Positions 1-8,260 of a stretch of 64,000 nucleotides of DNA are shown here, piece after piece. The notes below the pieces were generated by a model, which was given only the letters and a program-made list of their open reading frames with translations, made no database searches and was not told the origin of the DNA. The DNA comes from a virus, in IMG/VR virus record IMGVR_UViG_3300042564_002819, positions 1 through 64,000 of that record; one strand, written 5' to 3'. Both the position numbers and the translations under genes were made by a program. Every line of letters begins with the position of its first letter. Position 1 is the first letter of the stretch.

Positions 1-136
1 TCAACCATTCAAAGGTCCTACTCTAATGATGCCTGAGTTCGCTACTCTTAATGAATTAATCAATACAAAACCCACAGACTACGTATTGCTTGACTATCAA
101 TATCACGAGACCATCAAGGCAACAATGGCAGTATGA
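1..136 (+). CDS. 3' end of an unidentified CDS (partial)
   Basis: An open frame enters from the left edge and ends at TGA 134-136, giving the last 44 residues of a protein that ends in TIKATMAV. No motif is recognisable in this tail. The stop overlaps the start of the next gene (ATGA), the translational coupling used throughout this genome, which supports it as the real end of an upstream phage gene. Confidence 0.6.
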   Translation, partial: QPFKGPTLMMPEFATLNELINTKPTDYVLLDYQYHETIKATMAV

Positions 137-402
137 TGGGGGTTAACATGGGTTATCAACCCGGGCCAAGAGAAACAGTTGATAAAAAATACGCTTTGTT
201 TCCTATTAAAACCAATAGCAATAGGTGGGTGTGGTTAAAAGAATATTATAAAATCAAAACCTACTATGACGAAAACGGAAAACCACCTATAAAGAGTTTG
301 ACTTGGGATTTGGTTTTAACCAAAAACGAATACTTGATTTGGTGTATTAAAAATCCTAAGAAAGAACCTGTGCTGCCAAGATTTAAAAGTGCAGTATATT
401 AA
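133..402 (+). CDS. Hypothetical protein, 89 aa
   Basis: The gene is not recognised. It encodes a basic, aromatic-rich soluble protein with no signal peptide or membrane segment. The start at 133 overlaps the upstream stop by four bases; an alternative ATG lies at 148 (MGYQPG). The stop codon lies inside the left arm of a strong hairpin, so this is the last gene of a rightward unit that meets the leftward phoH gene. Confidence 0.6.
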   Translation: MMGVNMGYQPGPRETVDKKYALFPIKTNSNRWVWLKEYYKIKTYYDENGKPPIKSLTWDLVLTKNEYLIWCIKNPKKEPVLPRFKSAVY

Positions 403-429
403 ATAAAAGGGCCTTTCGGCCCTTTTATT
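402..429. terminator. Bidirectional intrinsic terminator
   Basis: A perfect 12-bp inverted repeat (402-413 and 418-429; AATAAAAGGGCC, loop TTTC) lies between convergent genes. T-runs follow the GC core on both strands, so it should stop transcription both ways. The last base of one stop codon and the stop of phoH fall within its arms. Confidence 0.85.
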
Positions 430-1165
430 ATTCGTCTCCATATACCCGAAGAACTTCTTTTACTGCTTGATGGCGTTCAATATCTTTGTATGCAAATTCG
501 CAAACATCGATACGTTTTGCTTCAAAGTCTTTTAAGTGTCCGATAAAGTCTAATAATCCATTATCTTTGAGCCTATCAGCTTGTGCAAGATCACCTGTAA
601 CAACCATCTTTGAACCTGTGCCAATACGTGTTAATAGCATTTTCATTTGGTTCGGAGTGGCATTTTGCATTTCGTCTGCAATAATATATGCATCTTTAAA
701 TGTTCGACCACGCATGTATGCAAGAGGTGATATTTCAATAACCCCTTCTTGAATCATGCTTTCAATTTCGTTTGCATAGAAATATTCTCTAAAAACATCA
801 AATATCGGTCTAGTCCACGGTGCCATTTTTTGTTCTAAAGTACCTGGTAAAAACCCAAGATCCTCGTCTGCACTGACTGCTGGTCTTGTTACGATGATTC
901 TATCTACTTCACCATCTAAGAATTTTTTTACGGCCACCTGGCAAGCTATCATAGTTTTGCCGGTTCCTGCTGGACCAATTCCAAAGACTATGTCTTTACT
1001 CGAATCCAATAGTTGTAACACATAAGTTTCTTGACTCTTATTTCTTGGAAGTATATCAACTGTTCTAGTTTTTTTTGGAAGGAAAGTGTTAATTTTAACA
1101 ACGTTATTTGAAACAACGTTGTTAGACGAAAAAGTTGCTTGCTTTTTAGCTTTAGCTCTACCCAT
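428..1165 (-). CDS. phoH: PhoH-like P-loop ATPase
   Basis: A 245-aa PhoH-family ATPase, common in marine phages; its physiological role in phages is unsettled. Walker A GPAGTGKT is at residues 64-71 and Walker B with YIIADE near 160-165, followed by the family's QMKMLLTRIG and VVTGD segments. I chose ATG at 1165 (MGRAKAKK) because AGGAGG lies six bases upstream; a longer frame to 1228 lacks such a site. It is the only leftward gene in the first 45 kb and is isolated by the terminator at 402-429. Confidence 0.93.
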   Translation of the reverse strand: MGRAKAKKQATFSSNNVVSNNVVKINTFLPKKTRTVDILPRNKSQETYVLQLLDSSKDIVFGIGPAGTGKTMIACQVAVKKFLDGEVDRIIVTRPAVSADEDLGFLPGTLEQKMAPWTRPIFDVFREYFYANEIESMIQEGVIEISPLAYMRGRTFKDAYIIADEMQNATPNQMKMLLTRIGTGSKMVVTGDLAQADRLKDNGLLDFIGHLKDFEAKRIDVCEFAYKDIERHQAVKEVLRVYGDE

Positions 1166-1282
1166 TAAGTCCTCCTGTGAGTTCGGATAGCAGGGTGTAT
1201 TCCGTTGCAGGAATATCCTTCCCTGCACACTTATTTAACCTTTGATGACGAAAGAAAAGTGCGTATATTGAATAGTAAAACA

Positions 1283-1290
1283 GATAAATA
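1283..1290 (+). promoter_or_regulatory. T4-like late promoter box GATAAATA
   Basis: GATAAATA lies 25 bases before the ATG at 1316 and downstream of the divergent phoH start. It differs by one base from the T4 late consensus TATAAATA, and the same box recurs before other likely structural genes. Confidence 0.55.
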
Positions 1291-1315
1291 AGTATAGAGT
1301 AAACTAGGAATTATT

Positions 1316-1864
1316 ATGGTAAACATTCTCGACACTTTAGACGTAATACGAAACATTGAAAGTATGTATGATAGCAATACGCTATTTAATGTACTAAAAG
1401 ACTTTGAACGAGTACTCGACGAACTTGATTTGTATGTTTACAAAAATTGGGAAGATGGGGAATTAGCCGCAGGACCTTCTGTTGACAGACATTGGGTTAC
1501 TGTTAAGTTTTTCTGGCCTAAAGAAAAGATGCCCGACCCAATGGGTGGGAAAAGATTATTAGATTACGATTGCAAAATAAAATACGAAAAATCTTACTTA
1601 ATTAAGCCAAAAAAAGTTTTAACACAAGACGATTTTAGACCGGGTACTAAAAAAGGCAAACTTGAAAGACATCCTATCTGGATAGTAGAAATAAAAATGC
1701 CTAAAAAATTACTTTCGGATATGTATACATCGCATTTAGAAGATCTCGATTTAGAAACATCCGATGTTCAATTAAAACCAAATGTTCCAACTGAGGCACC
1801 GCCGGAACCTGGTTCGACTGGTGCTGGAGAACAACTTACACCAATTAGCGGAGAAAATCTATAA
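1316..1864 (+). CDS. Conserved phage protein, probable virion component, 182 aa
   Basis: Not functionally identified. The protein has an acidic helical N-terminus, a central segment rich in W, P and M (residues about 60-75, FFWPKEKMPDP), a basic stretch with RPGTKKGK, and a Pro/Glu/Thr-rich low-complexity tail. From memory such proteins are conserved in T4-like marine phages and found with structural genes; that is recollection, not a search. It follows a late-type promoter box, fitting a late structural role. Its stop overlaps the next start by one base (TAATG). Confidence 0.7.
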   Translation: MVNILDTLDVIRNIESMYDSNTLFNVLKDFERVLDELDLYVYKNWEDGELAAGPSVDRHWVTVKFFWPKEKMPDPMGGKRLLDYDCKIKYEKSYLIKPKKVLTQDDFRPGTKKGKLERHPIWIVEIKMPKKLLSDMYTSHLEDLDLETSDVQLKPNVPTEAPPEPGSTGAGEQLTPISGENL

Positions 1865-2583
1865 TGTCTTTAAATACTGGCGATTTAGTTGACATGGTCG
1901 ACAAGGTACTTGAAATCGACGCATATAAAAGCAAAATGGGTAGCGATCAAGACATTGTTGTATTAAGTTTTACAGTTTTAGAAGAGGCACCTGCTAAAGA
2001 TTTGGTTAACTTTATTGAAAAGGGTTATTCGTTTGTGCTAGACGCTGCTACATCAAGTGGCGAACAAGATGACGGTATGTATAAAGTATTTGTTGAGATT
2101 GAGCGTGACAAACAAATTGCTGAACAAATAATGGAATTGATGGACGGTATAAAGAAGTTAACTAATAAAAATAATTATAGATTTAGATATTACAAATCAT
2201 TTAAGTCTGTTCCGTTAACTTTAGAAAATTTACAAAAAGAAGTTCCATCCACTACAGAAGATTATACAGAAGTTGTAACAGAATCTAACATGAACAACTT
2301 TAAGAACTTTTTTAATAAAAGTTATTTAGAATCTATAGATTTAGATTCCAATGATGAATTAGTATTAAAAAAAGCCTATGCTGATCCAATTGGTTTTAAA
2401 ATTAAAGATTTTGGCAATTCTCAACATGTAAACGAAAATATTTCTGAAAAAATTAACATGAACGATTATGCAGAAATTTTATTTTTAACTAAGTATATTG
2501 GTGACTATAACGTAACAAAATTTGGTAATAAAACTCTCACTTTTGAAAACAACGGTCATATGTTAGTTTTAGAAAGACTATAA
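1864..2583 (+). CDS. Conserved phage protein, probable virion component, 239 aa
   Basis: Function unknown. The N-terminal half (about 1-115) is mixed alpha/beta with an acidic character, including VFVEIERDKQIAEQI and a FRYYKSFKSVP strand. The C-terminal half is more Asn/Lys-rich. There is no signal peptide or membrane helix. It is coupled to the 182-aa gene before it and precedes the lysis cassette, so it is likely expressed late. The pairing of these two proteins suggests joint function, by inference only. Confidence 0.68.
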   Translation: MSLNTGDLVDMVDKVLEIDAYKSKMGSDQDIVVLSFTVLEEAPAKDLVNFIEKGYSFVLDAATSSGEQDDGMYKVFVEIERDKQIAEQIMELMDGIKKLTNKNNYRFRYYKSFKSVPLTLENLQKEVPSTTEDYTEVVTESNMNNFKNFFNKSYLESIDLDSNDELVLKKAYADPIGFKIKDFGNSQHVNENISEKINMNDYAEILFLTKYIGDYNVTKFGNKTLTFENNGHMLVLERL

Positions 2584-2618
2584 GAGTTACACATAAAAAA
2601 CGAAAGGGTAAAACAATA

Positions 2619-3506
2619 ATGAGTGCTGACCAATTTAAATTTAAATTTACTAAAGAACAATTAAAAGAAATACTACACGGAAATCCAGATTCAGACAAAT
2701 GGTTTGAAGCATGTGTTTCAATTTTTCCAAAATATGAAATTACAACAATCGAGCGTGTAGCAGGATTTCTAGCCCAATGTGCTCATGAATCCGGTAATTT
2801 TAAAATGTTAGAAGAAAACCTAAACTATAAAGAAGAAACTCTTCTTAAAGTTTTCCCACGTTACTTTGGACCAGGAAAGCGTAACGCAAAAGAATACGCT
2901 CGTAACCCAGAGAAGATTGCAAACTATGTTTACATGGACGAGTTCCGTACTAGCAAGATGGGTAACGTAAAAGAAGGCGACGGCTGGAGATTCCGCGGTC
3001 GTGGACTTAAGCAGTTGACTGGTCGTGAGAACTACACTAACTTTGGTAAGAGTGTTAACATGACAGCAGAACAAGCCGCAGATTATGTTGCAACAGAAAA
3101 AGGTGCTATCGAATCAGCTTGCTGGTTCTGGAATAGTAAAAAATTAAATGCTGTTGCTGATACACAAGACATTGTTAAAATGACCAAGATCATCAACGGT
3201 GGCGACATTGGTTTAGCTGATCGTAAAAGCCGTTTTGAACATGCATTAAAGGTACTTGGCGGAAATTTTACGCCATCCGCTGCCGCATCAAGCGTATCTA
3301 CCGCAGCGTCAGCATCGACTTCAGAAACTTTAAAGAAAGGATCAAAAGGCCCTTCCGTAGCAAAATTGCAAGAAGCACTTGGAATTACAGCAGACGGCTC
3401 ATTTGGCCCTGGAACAGAGTCAGCATTAAAGGCTTGGCAAGCAAAGAATGGGTTAACAGCGGACGGAGTAGCTGGACCAAAAACGTTAGCAAAGTTACTA
3501 AGTTAA
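2619..3506 (+). CDS. Endolysin: GH19 chitinase/lysozyme-like domain plus peptidoglycan-binding domain
   Basis: A peptidoglycan hydrolase for host lysis. Residues about 1-215 resemble glycoside hydrolase family 19 phage endolysins: AHESGNF at 55-61 carries the likely catalytic Glu57, and GDGWRFRGRGLKQLTGRENY at 120-139 is the conserved substrate-groove segment. An Ala/Ser-rich linker (about 218-235) leads to a C-terminal PG_binding_1-type repeat (about 236-295, KGSKGPSVAKLQEAL). A GAAAGGGT-like site precedes the ATG. No secretion signal is present, so release would need the holin encoded just downstream. Confidence 0.88.
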   Translation: MSADQFKFKFTKEQLKEILHGNPDSDKWFEACVSIFPKYEITTIERVAGFLAQCAHESGNFKMLEENLNYKEETLLKVFPRYFGPGKRNAKEYARNPEKIANYVYMDEFRTSKMGNVKEGDGWRFRGRGLKQLTGRENYTNFGKSVNMTAEQAADYVATEKGAIESACWFWNSKKLNAVADTQDIVKMTKIINGGDIGLADRKSRFEHALKVLGGNFTPSAAASSVSTAASASTSETLKKGSKGPSVAKLQEALGITADGSFGPGTESALKAWQAKNGLTADGVAGPKTLAKLLS

Positions 3507-3535
3507 CCAATATAGGTATTCCTGGAGGTGGCAAT

Positions 3536-4000
3536 ATGTTAGGTCTAAAAGGCATGATGATTATGGGAGCAGTAATGGCAACTATGGCCGGTGGCTTTTA
3601 CTTCTACTATCAAGATAGTCAAAAACGCATGGCCGTTTTACAAGCTAACAATGCTAAACTAGAAACAGCAGTTCAAATCAATGAAGAAACTATTACAACT
3701 CTGCAGGCTGATTATGCAAAAGCTAATGCAGAGTTGAATAGAATTAACAACGAGTTTCAAAAGATTAGAGAGCAAAACAAAGAGCTCTCTAATCGTTTAG
3801 CAAAGCACGATTTAGGATTATTGGGTAGTGAAAAACCTGCATTAGTAGAACGTATTATTAACGGTGCAAGTAATAAAGTAGGAAGATGCTTTGAGCTATT
3901 AAGCGGAGCAGAACTAACAGACAATGAAAGGAATGCAAAAGATGCAAAATCGTTCAATAGTGAATGTCCTTGGCTTTACGACAGCCTTGTTAACAATTAG
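3536..4000 (+). CDS. i-spanin (Rz-like), membrane-anchored coiled coil
   Basis: A 154-aa protein with one N-terminal membrane helix (about residues 5-25) and then a long Gln/Asn/Glu-rich coiled-coil region (about 30-95), the layout of Rz-type inner-membrane spanins. The start at 3536 is set by GGAGG at 3524-3528; the frame extends further upstream inside the endolysin gene but without a credible start. The next gene overlaps its 3' end and encodes a lipoprotein, the classic Rz/Rz1 nested arrangement. Together they would join inner and outer membranes in the last lysis step. Confidence 0.78.
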   Translation: MLGLKGMMIMGAVMATMAGGFYFYYQDSQKRMAVLQANNAKLETAVQINEETITTLQADYAKANAELNRINNEFQKIREQNKELSNRLAKHDLGLLGSEKPALVERIINGASNKVGRCFELLSGAELTDNERNAKDAKSFNSECPWLYDSLVNN

Positions 4001-4403
4001 TGCGTGTTCAGCACCACCTAGGGAAATACAAGTAAGTGCAAAACCAATTGAAAAACCTGAATTGGTTTTGCCAAAATCCGACAGACTTAGCACTAGAGAA
4101 GTAGAATGGATTGTTATTACTCCTGAGAATTTTCAAGAGATAGTTTCTAAAATTTCTGCAAAAGGTAAACCAGTTGTATTTTTTGCATTAACAGACGAAG
4201 GATACGAAGCACTTGCACTTAACCTCAGTGACTTACGAGCATTTATGCAACAACAACAAGCAATTATAGTTGCATACGAAGGTTACTACAAGGATAGCAA
4301 TAGTGCATTAGAAGCTGCTAATGCAGAGATTGAAAATGTTAACAGCGAAGTAAATGCTGCCAACACAGAGCAACCAAAACGACGTATATGGCCATTTAAT
4401 TAA
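3924..4403 (+). CDS. o-spanin-like outer-membrane lipoprotein
   Basis: A 159-aa lipoprotein: a basic N-terminus, a hydrophobic segment, and a lipobox LTISAC with Cys28 as the predicted acylated residue. The mature part has a short Pro-rich stretch, a folded segment (about 55-110) and a helical tail ending in KRRIWPFN. It overlaps the i-spanin gene by 77 bases, the usual Rz1 position, but is much longer than typical Rz1, so it may have an extra role. Start choice is uncertain: ATG codons at 3924, 3933 and 3942 all keep the signal peptide. Confidence 0.72.
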   Translation: MKGMQKMQNRSIVNVLGFTTALLTISACSAPPREIQVSAKPIEKPELVLPKSDRLSTREVEWIVITPENFQEIVSKISAKGKPVVFFALTDEGYEALALNLSDLRAFMQQQQAIIVAYEGYYKDSNSALEAANAEIENVNSEVNAANTEQPKRRIWPFN

Positions 4404-4405
4404 TC

Positions 4406-4663
4406 ATGGAAGAAGATTTTATTAATAAAAAATGGAGGCCCATGATGGCATGGACTTACATGATTATTAATATTTTTGACTTTATTTTATTTCCTATATT
4501 CTGGTCAATGTTGCAAACAATACACGGCGGTATTGTAACACAACAATGGGATCCTATTACGCTAGGCGGTGGTGGGTTATTTCATGTTGCTATGGGTGCA
4601 GTACTTGGTATTGCAGCATATGGACGAACTAAAGAAAAACTTGAAGACAAACACATGTCATAA
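4406..4663 (+). CDS. Holin-like membrane protein
   Basis: An 85-aa protein with two clear hydrophobic segments (about 15-36 and 52-73) separated by a short polar loop containing QQWDP, plus the Gly-rich LGGGGLFHVAMGAVLGIAAYG helix and a charged tail. It resembles the GTA/3TM-type holin family from memory. It sits directly after endolysin and spanins, completing a four-gene lysis cassette (endolysin, i-spanin, o-spanin, holin). It would form the inner-membrane lesion that releases the endolysin. Confidence 0.72.
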   Translation: MEEDFINKKWRPMMAWTYMIINIFDFILFPIFWSMLQTIHGGIVTQQWDPITLGGGGLFHVAMGAVLGIAAYGRTKEKLEDKHMS

Positions 4664-4667
4664 TCAC

Positions 4668-4697
4668 TTGACATTATAGATAGTCTAGCTATATACT
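4668..4697 (+). promoter_or_regulatory. Sigma70-like promoter of dnaJ
   Basis: TTGACA at 4668-4673 and TATACT at 4692-4697 with an 18-base spacer. The ATG of dnaJ begins only six bases after the -10 box, so the predicted mRNA would be leaderless. Confidence 0.7.
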
Positions 4698-4703
4698 TAT
4701 AGT

Positions 4704-5516
4704 ATGGACTATTATTCAATTTTAGGCGTTAGCAAGTCTGCAAGCCAAGAAGAAATTAAAAAAGCTTACAGAAATTTAGTTATGGAACATCACCCCGATA
4801 AGGGCGGTGACCATGCTAAGTTTTCTGCAATCAATGAAGCATACGAAACATTAAAAGATCCGGCTAAACGTGCAGAGTACGATTCGCCTACACCGCAAGG
4901 ATTCGCCTATCAAAACTTTAATGGCCCAAGATTTGAAGATTTGTTCTCAGATCTATTTGGTCAATTTAGACAGCAACAAGCAAAAAACAGAGACATAAAG
5001 CTGTCAATAACACTTTCTTTAGAAGACGTATTAACCGAAAAAGATTTGATAGTTAATTACTCGTTGCTTAATGGTAAAAATACACATGCAAATATTAAAA
5101 TTCATGCAGGGGTTGAAAGCGGAGAAAGTATTAGGTTTAGAGGACTCGGTGATAATACAATAAGTCATTACCCTCGAGGTGACTTGATTGTTTTTATAAA
5201 GATTAAAAATCATAATACATTTTTAAGAGACGGAAAACATTTAAAAATTACACATTCGGTTAACATTTTCGATTTAATTTTAGGAACAAAAATTGAATTG
5301 GGTGTGTTATCCGGCGGAAAAATAAGTTTATCAGTTCCAAAGGGAACACAACCCGGAACAGTTATGAGTGTTTCGGGATATGGATTGCCGTGCTATAGAA
5401 CAGGTATAACTGGTAATTTATATGTTACATTGAAAGGTGTTGTTCCAAAAATTGAAGATAAGAAGTTATTAGAAAGGATTCAAGAATTAAATGATGCAAT
5501 TAATAAAGGCTCCTAA
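4704..5516 (+). CDS. dnaJ: DnaJ/CbpA-type Hsp40 co-chaperone
   Basis: A 270-aa J-domain protein that would stimulate the ATPase of a host DnaK. The J domain occupies about 1-66 with HPD at 30-32. A short linker follows and then the two-part C-terminal substrate-binding region (about 90-250). The Gly/Phe-rich part is short and there is no cysteine zinc finger, so it resembles CbpA rather than classical DnaJ. It has its own sigma70-like promoter, overlaps the deformylase gene by 26 bases and heads a block of three protein-quality genes. Confidence 0.9.
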   Translation: MDYYSILGVSKSASQEEIKKAYRNLVMEHHPDKGGDHAKFSAINEAYETLKDPAKRAEYDSPTPQGFAYQNFNGPRFEDLFSDLFGQFRQQQAKNRDIKLSITLSLEDVLTEKDLIVNYSLLNGKNTHANIKIHAGVESGESIRFRGLGDNTISHYPRGDLIVFIKIKNHNTFLRDGKHLKITHSVNIFDLILGTKIELGVLSGGKISLSVPKGTQPGTVMSVSGYGLPCYRTGITGNLYVTLKGVVPKIEDKKLLERIQELNDAINKGS

Positions 5517-6009
5517 CTTAATGTTAGAGGCTCCTGTTAAAAAGTTTGATTACGAATTAATGCATCCAGCACCGCTTGCACTCGACATGATAGACATCAT
5601 GAATAAAGAAAGTGGGCTTGGGTTAAGTGCAAATCAAGTAGGATTGAACGCACAAATCTTTGTTATGAAAACTATATTAAATAAAACCCACGGCAATCCG
5701 TTGGTAGTTATTAACCCTATAATTACAGGTTTGAGCAAAGAGATAGAAGAAGGTATAGAAGGCTGCTTGAGCCATCCTGATTTATTCTTGAAGGTTAGGA
5801 GACCTATATCCTGTACAGTTGAATTTGACACCTTGACAAATGACCTTAAAAGTGTTATACATGTAGATACAAAGTTCGATGACATAGATGCCCGCATATT
5901 CTTACACGAATATGATCATTTGCACGGCATTCAGTTTACTAACCGAGTCAGTAAATTGAAACTAACAATGGCAGAAAAACGTCGATTAAAAAGGAAAAAG
6001 AATGGTTGA
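5491..6009 (+). CDS. def: Peptide deformylase
   Basis: A 172-aa metal hydrolase removing N-terminal formyl groups from nascent proteins. All three family motifs are present: GLGLSANQ at 42-49, EGCLS at 90-94 with the metal-binding Cys92, and HEYDH at 139-143 with two metal His and the catalytic Glu. The C-terminus is short and basic, as in phage and organellar forms. The start lies inside the 3' end of dnaJ, and its stop overlaps the start of the clpA-like gene. Phage deformylases are known in cyanophages and thought to speed maturation of virion or photosynthetic proteins; here only the family is certain. Confidence 0.95.
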   Translation: MMQLIKAPNLMLEAPVKKFDYELMHPAPLALDMIDIMNKESGLGLSANQVGLNAQIFVMKTILNKTHGNPLVVINPIITGLSKEIEEGIEGCLSHPDLFLKVRRPISCTVEFDTLTNDLKSVIHVDTKFDDIDARIFLHEYDHLHGIQFTNRVSKLKLTMAEKRRLKRKKNG

Positions 6010-8260
6010 GCCAACTAAACACTTACAATTAGTTTTTGATAAAGCTAACAATGATGCAAAAAAGTTGCAACACGAGTATATTACACTTGAGCATCTTTTG
6101 TACGCAATGCTATGTGATGAAAATTTTGAAGGCATTATTACTGGGTACGGTGCAGACCCAGTTCTAATGAAGAAAAATTTAGAAAATTATCTTAAAACTA
6201 AGTTAGAAGAAATTAAAGTTACTGATACTAAGTATAAGCCTAAAAAAACTAGTACAGTTGAAAGAGTGCTTAGTCGTGCGTTTGCACAGGTACTTTTCCA
6301 AGGAAGAAATCAAATTGACATCTCTGATGTTTTTATAAGCATCTTGAGTGAAAAAAGATCACATGCATACTTTATCACTCAGCAAGCTGGCATTGACAAA
6401 GATAAATTTGTCATGCACATTAACACAGATGTCGAAGAGTACAGCGAAGCTACTCAAGAAGTATTTGAAAATCAAGGTATTGCAAGTAAAGCACTAAAAA
6501 CATTTACTACTGATTTGAATGCTAATGTTAAGGCAAATAAGATTGATCCGGTGATTGGTCGAGATGAAGAAATTGAACAAGTTGCATTGGCTCTCGGTCG
6601 TCGTACAAAATCTAACGTGCTAATGGTCGGCGATCCGGGTGTTGGTAAAACTGCAATTGCAGAAGGTCTTGCATGGCGTATTGTTAACAAGCAAGTGCCT
6701 AAGTTCTTAGAAGACTATACTGTGTACTCGTTGGACATTGGAAGTATGCTTGCTGGTTCCAAGTATCGCGGAGACTTTGAAGAACGATTTAAACTTGTGT
6801 TGCAAGGCTTAACTACAAAAGGCAACACCATTATGTTTATCGACGAAGCACACATGATTTCAGGTGCCGGTGCCGGTAGCGGAAACAGTGCAAACGATCT
6901 TGCTAATATGCTAAAACCTGCACTGTCAAAAGGAAATATTAAAGTAGTTGCATCTACTACTTGGGAAGAATATCGCAAGTATTTCGAAAAAGATCGTGCT
7001 CTTATGCGTCGTTTCCAACGTGTAAGTGTTGACGAACCTACGTCCGAGATGGCAATTGATATTCTTAAAGGAGTTAGAAAATACTACGAAGAGTATCACA
7101 AGGTCGAAATTACTGACGCAGCAATTGAAGAAGCTGTTAAGTTATCAGTAAAATATCAAGCTGACAAAAAGCTTCCTGATAAAGCGATTGATCTTATCGA
7201 CGTTGCATGTTCTAGATTTAAAGTTCTAGAACAAGAAGATAATAAAGTAGTTGACGTCAAGAATATTCAATTTGAATTGGCAAAGTTAATTAAGATTCCT
7301 GAAGAACAAGTTGCTGAAAAAGAAACTGAAAATCTTGCTCACCTCGAGTCTAATCTTAAAGGAAGTGTATACGGACAAGATTCTGCAATCGAAACTATTG
7401 TCGACAAGATTTTAGTAGCACAAGCCGGTCTTAAATCAGAAAACAAACCTATTGGGTCGTTTGTGTTTATGGGTCCAACTGGTACAGGTAAGACTGAAAC
7501 AGCCAAACAACTTGCAAAACATCTCGGAGTAAATCTTGTTAGATTTGACATGAGTGAATACCAAGAAAAGCATTCGGTTGCAAAGTTTATCGGTGCACCT
7601 CCGGGTTATGTAGGGTTTGAAGACAACGCCGGACAACTTATAGTTAAGCTACAGGAGAATCCAAATTGCGTTCTTTTGCTTGACGAAATTGAAAAAGCAC
7701 ATCCAGAAGTTAGTGCAGTTTTGTTGCAACTAATGGATAACGGTAAAGTCACTGGCTCAAACGGCAAAGAAGCAGATGCGAGAAATTGCATACTTATCTT
7801 AACTACTAACTTAGGTGCTAAAGAAGCAGAGAAGAACAGTATCGGATTTGGAGACAGCTTAGAAAGAGATTACGAAGACGGTGAATTAAAGAAATACTTT
7901 GCACCAGAATTCCGTAATAGACTTGACGCTATTATTACATTTAGCAAGCTTGGTAAACCGGTAATGCTCAAGATTGTAGGGAAGTTCTTGTCTGAACTTA
8001 GAGATCAGGTTGCTGGAAAAGAAATTAAGATTTCAGTTACCGACGAAGCTCTTGACTATCTTGTTGACAAAGGTTTTGATACTAAGATGGGAGCTAGACC
8101 GTTGCAACGTGTTATTGACAAAGATATTAAACGTCCACTATCGAGACTTATGTTGTTCGGAGAGTTAAAGAACGGCGGCAAAGTTAACATCAATTTAAAA
8201 AATAATGAGATAACCCTTGAAGTATTTGCAAATGAAGAATCAAAAATTGCACGAAACTAA
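6002..8260 (+). CDS. clpA: ClpA-type AAA+ unfoldase
   Basis: A 752-aa protein with the full ClpA architecture: an N-terminal Clp repeat domain (about 1-140), AAA+ module D1 with Walker A GDPGVGKT at 210-217 and FIDEAH at 279-284, and module D2 with GPTGTGKT at 491-498 and LLDEIE at 559-564. An IGF tripeptide at 614-616 sits where ClpA and ClpX carry the ClpP-docking loop, so it may engage host ClpP. The M domain of ClpB is missing. No clpP is seen in the window. It overlaps def at the start and the next gene at the end. Confidence 0.95.
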   Translation: MVEPTKHLQLVFDKANNDAKKLQHEYITLEHLLYAMLCDENFEGIITGYGADPVLMKKNLENYLKTKLEEIKVTDTKYKPKKTSTVERVLSRAFAQVLFQGRNQIDISDVFISILSEKRSHAYFITQQAGIDKDKFVMHINTDVEEYSEATQEVFENQGIASKALKTFTTDLNANVKANKIDPVIGRDEEIEQVALALGRRTKSNVLMVGDPGVGKTAIAEGLAWRIVNKQVPKFLEDYTVYSLDIGSMLAGSKYRGDFEERFKLVLQGLTTKGNTIMFIDEAHMISGAGAGSGNSANDLANMLKPALSKGNIKVVASTTWEEYRKYFEKDRALMRRFQRVSVDEPTSEMAIDILKGVRKYYEEYHKVEITDAAIEEAVKLSVKYQADKKLPDKAIDLIDVACSRFKVLEQEDNKVVDVKNIQFELAKLIKIPEEQVAEKETENLAHLESNLKGSVYGQDSAIETIVDKILVAQAGLKSENKPIGSFVFMGPTGTGKTETAKQLAKHLGVNLVRFDMSEYQEKHSVAKFIGAPPGYVGFEDNAGQLIVKLQENPNCVLLLDEIEKAHPEVSAVLLQLMDNGKVTGSNGKEADARNCILILTTNLGAKEAEKNSIGFGDSLERDYEDGELKKYFAPEFRNRLDAIITFSKLGKPVMLKIVGKFLSELRDQVAGKEIKISVTDEALDYLVDKGFDTKMGARPLQRVIDKDIKRPLSRLMLFGELKNGGKVNINLKNNEITLEVFANEESKIARN

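Noticed and set aside
1166-1228. Longer N-terminus for PhoH starting at 1228
   Set aside because: The AGGAGG site lies six bases before the ATG at 1165, and the extra 21 residues do not look like PhoH sequence.
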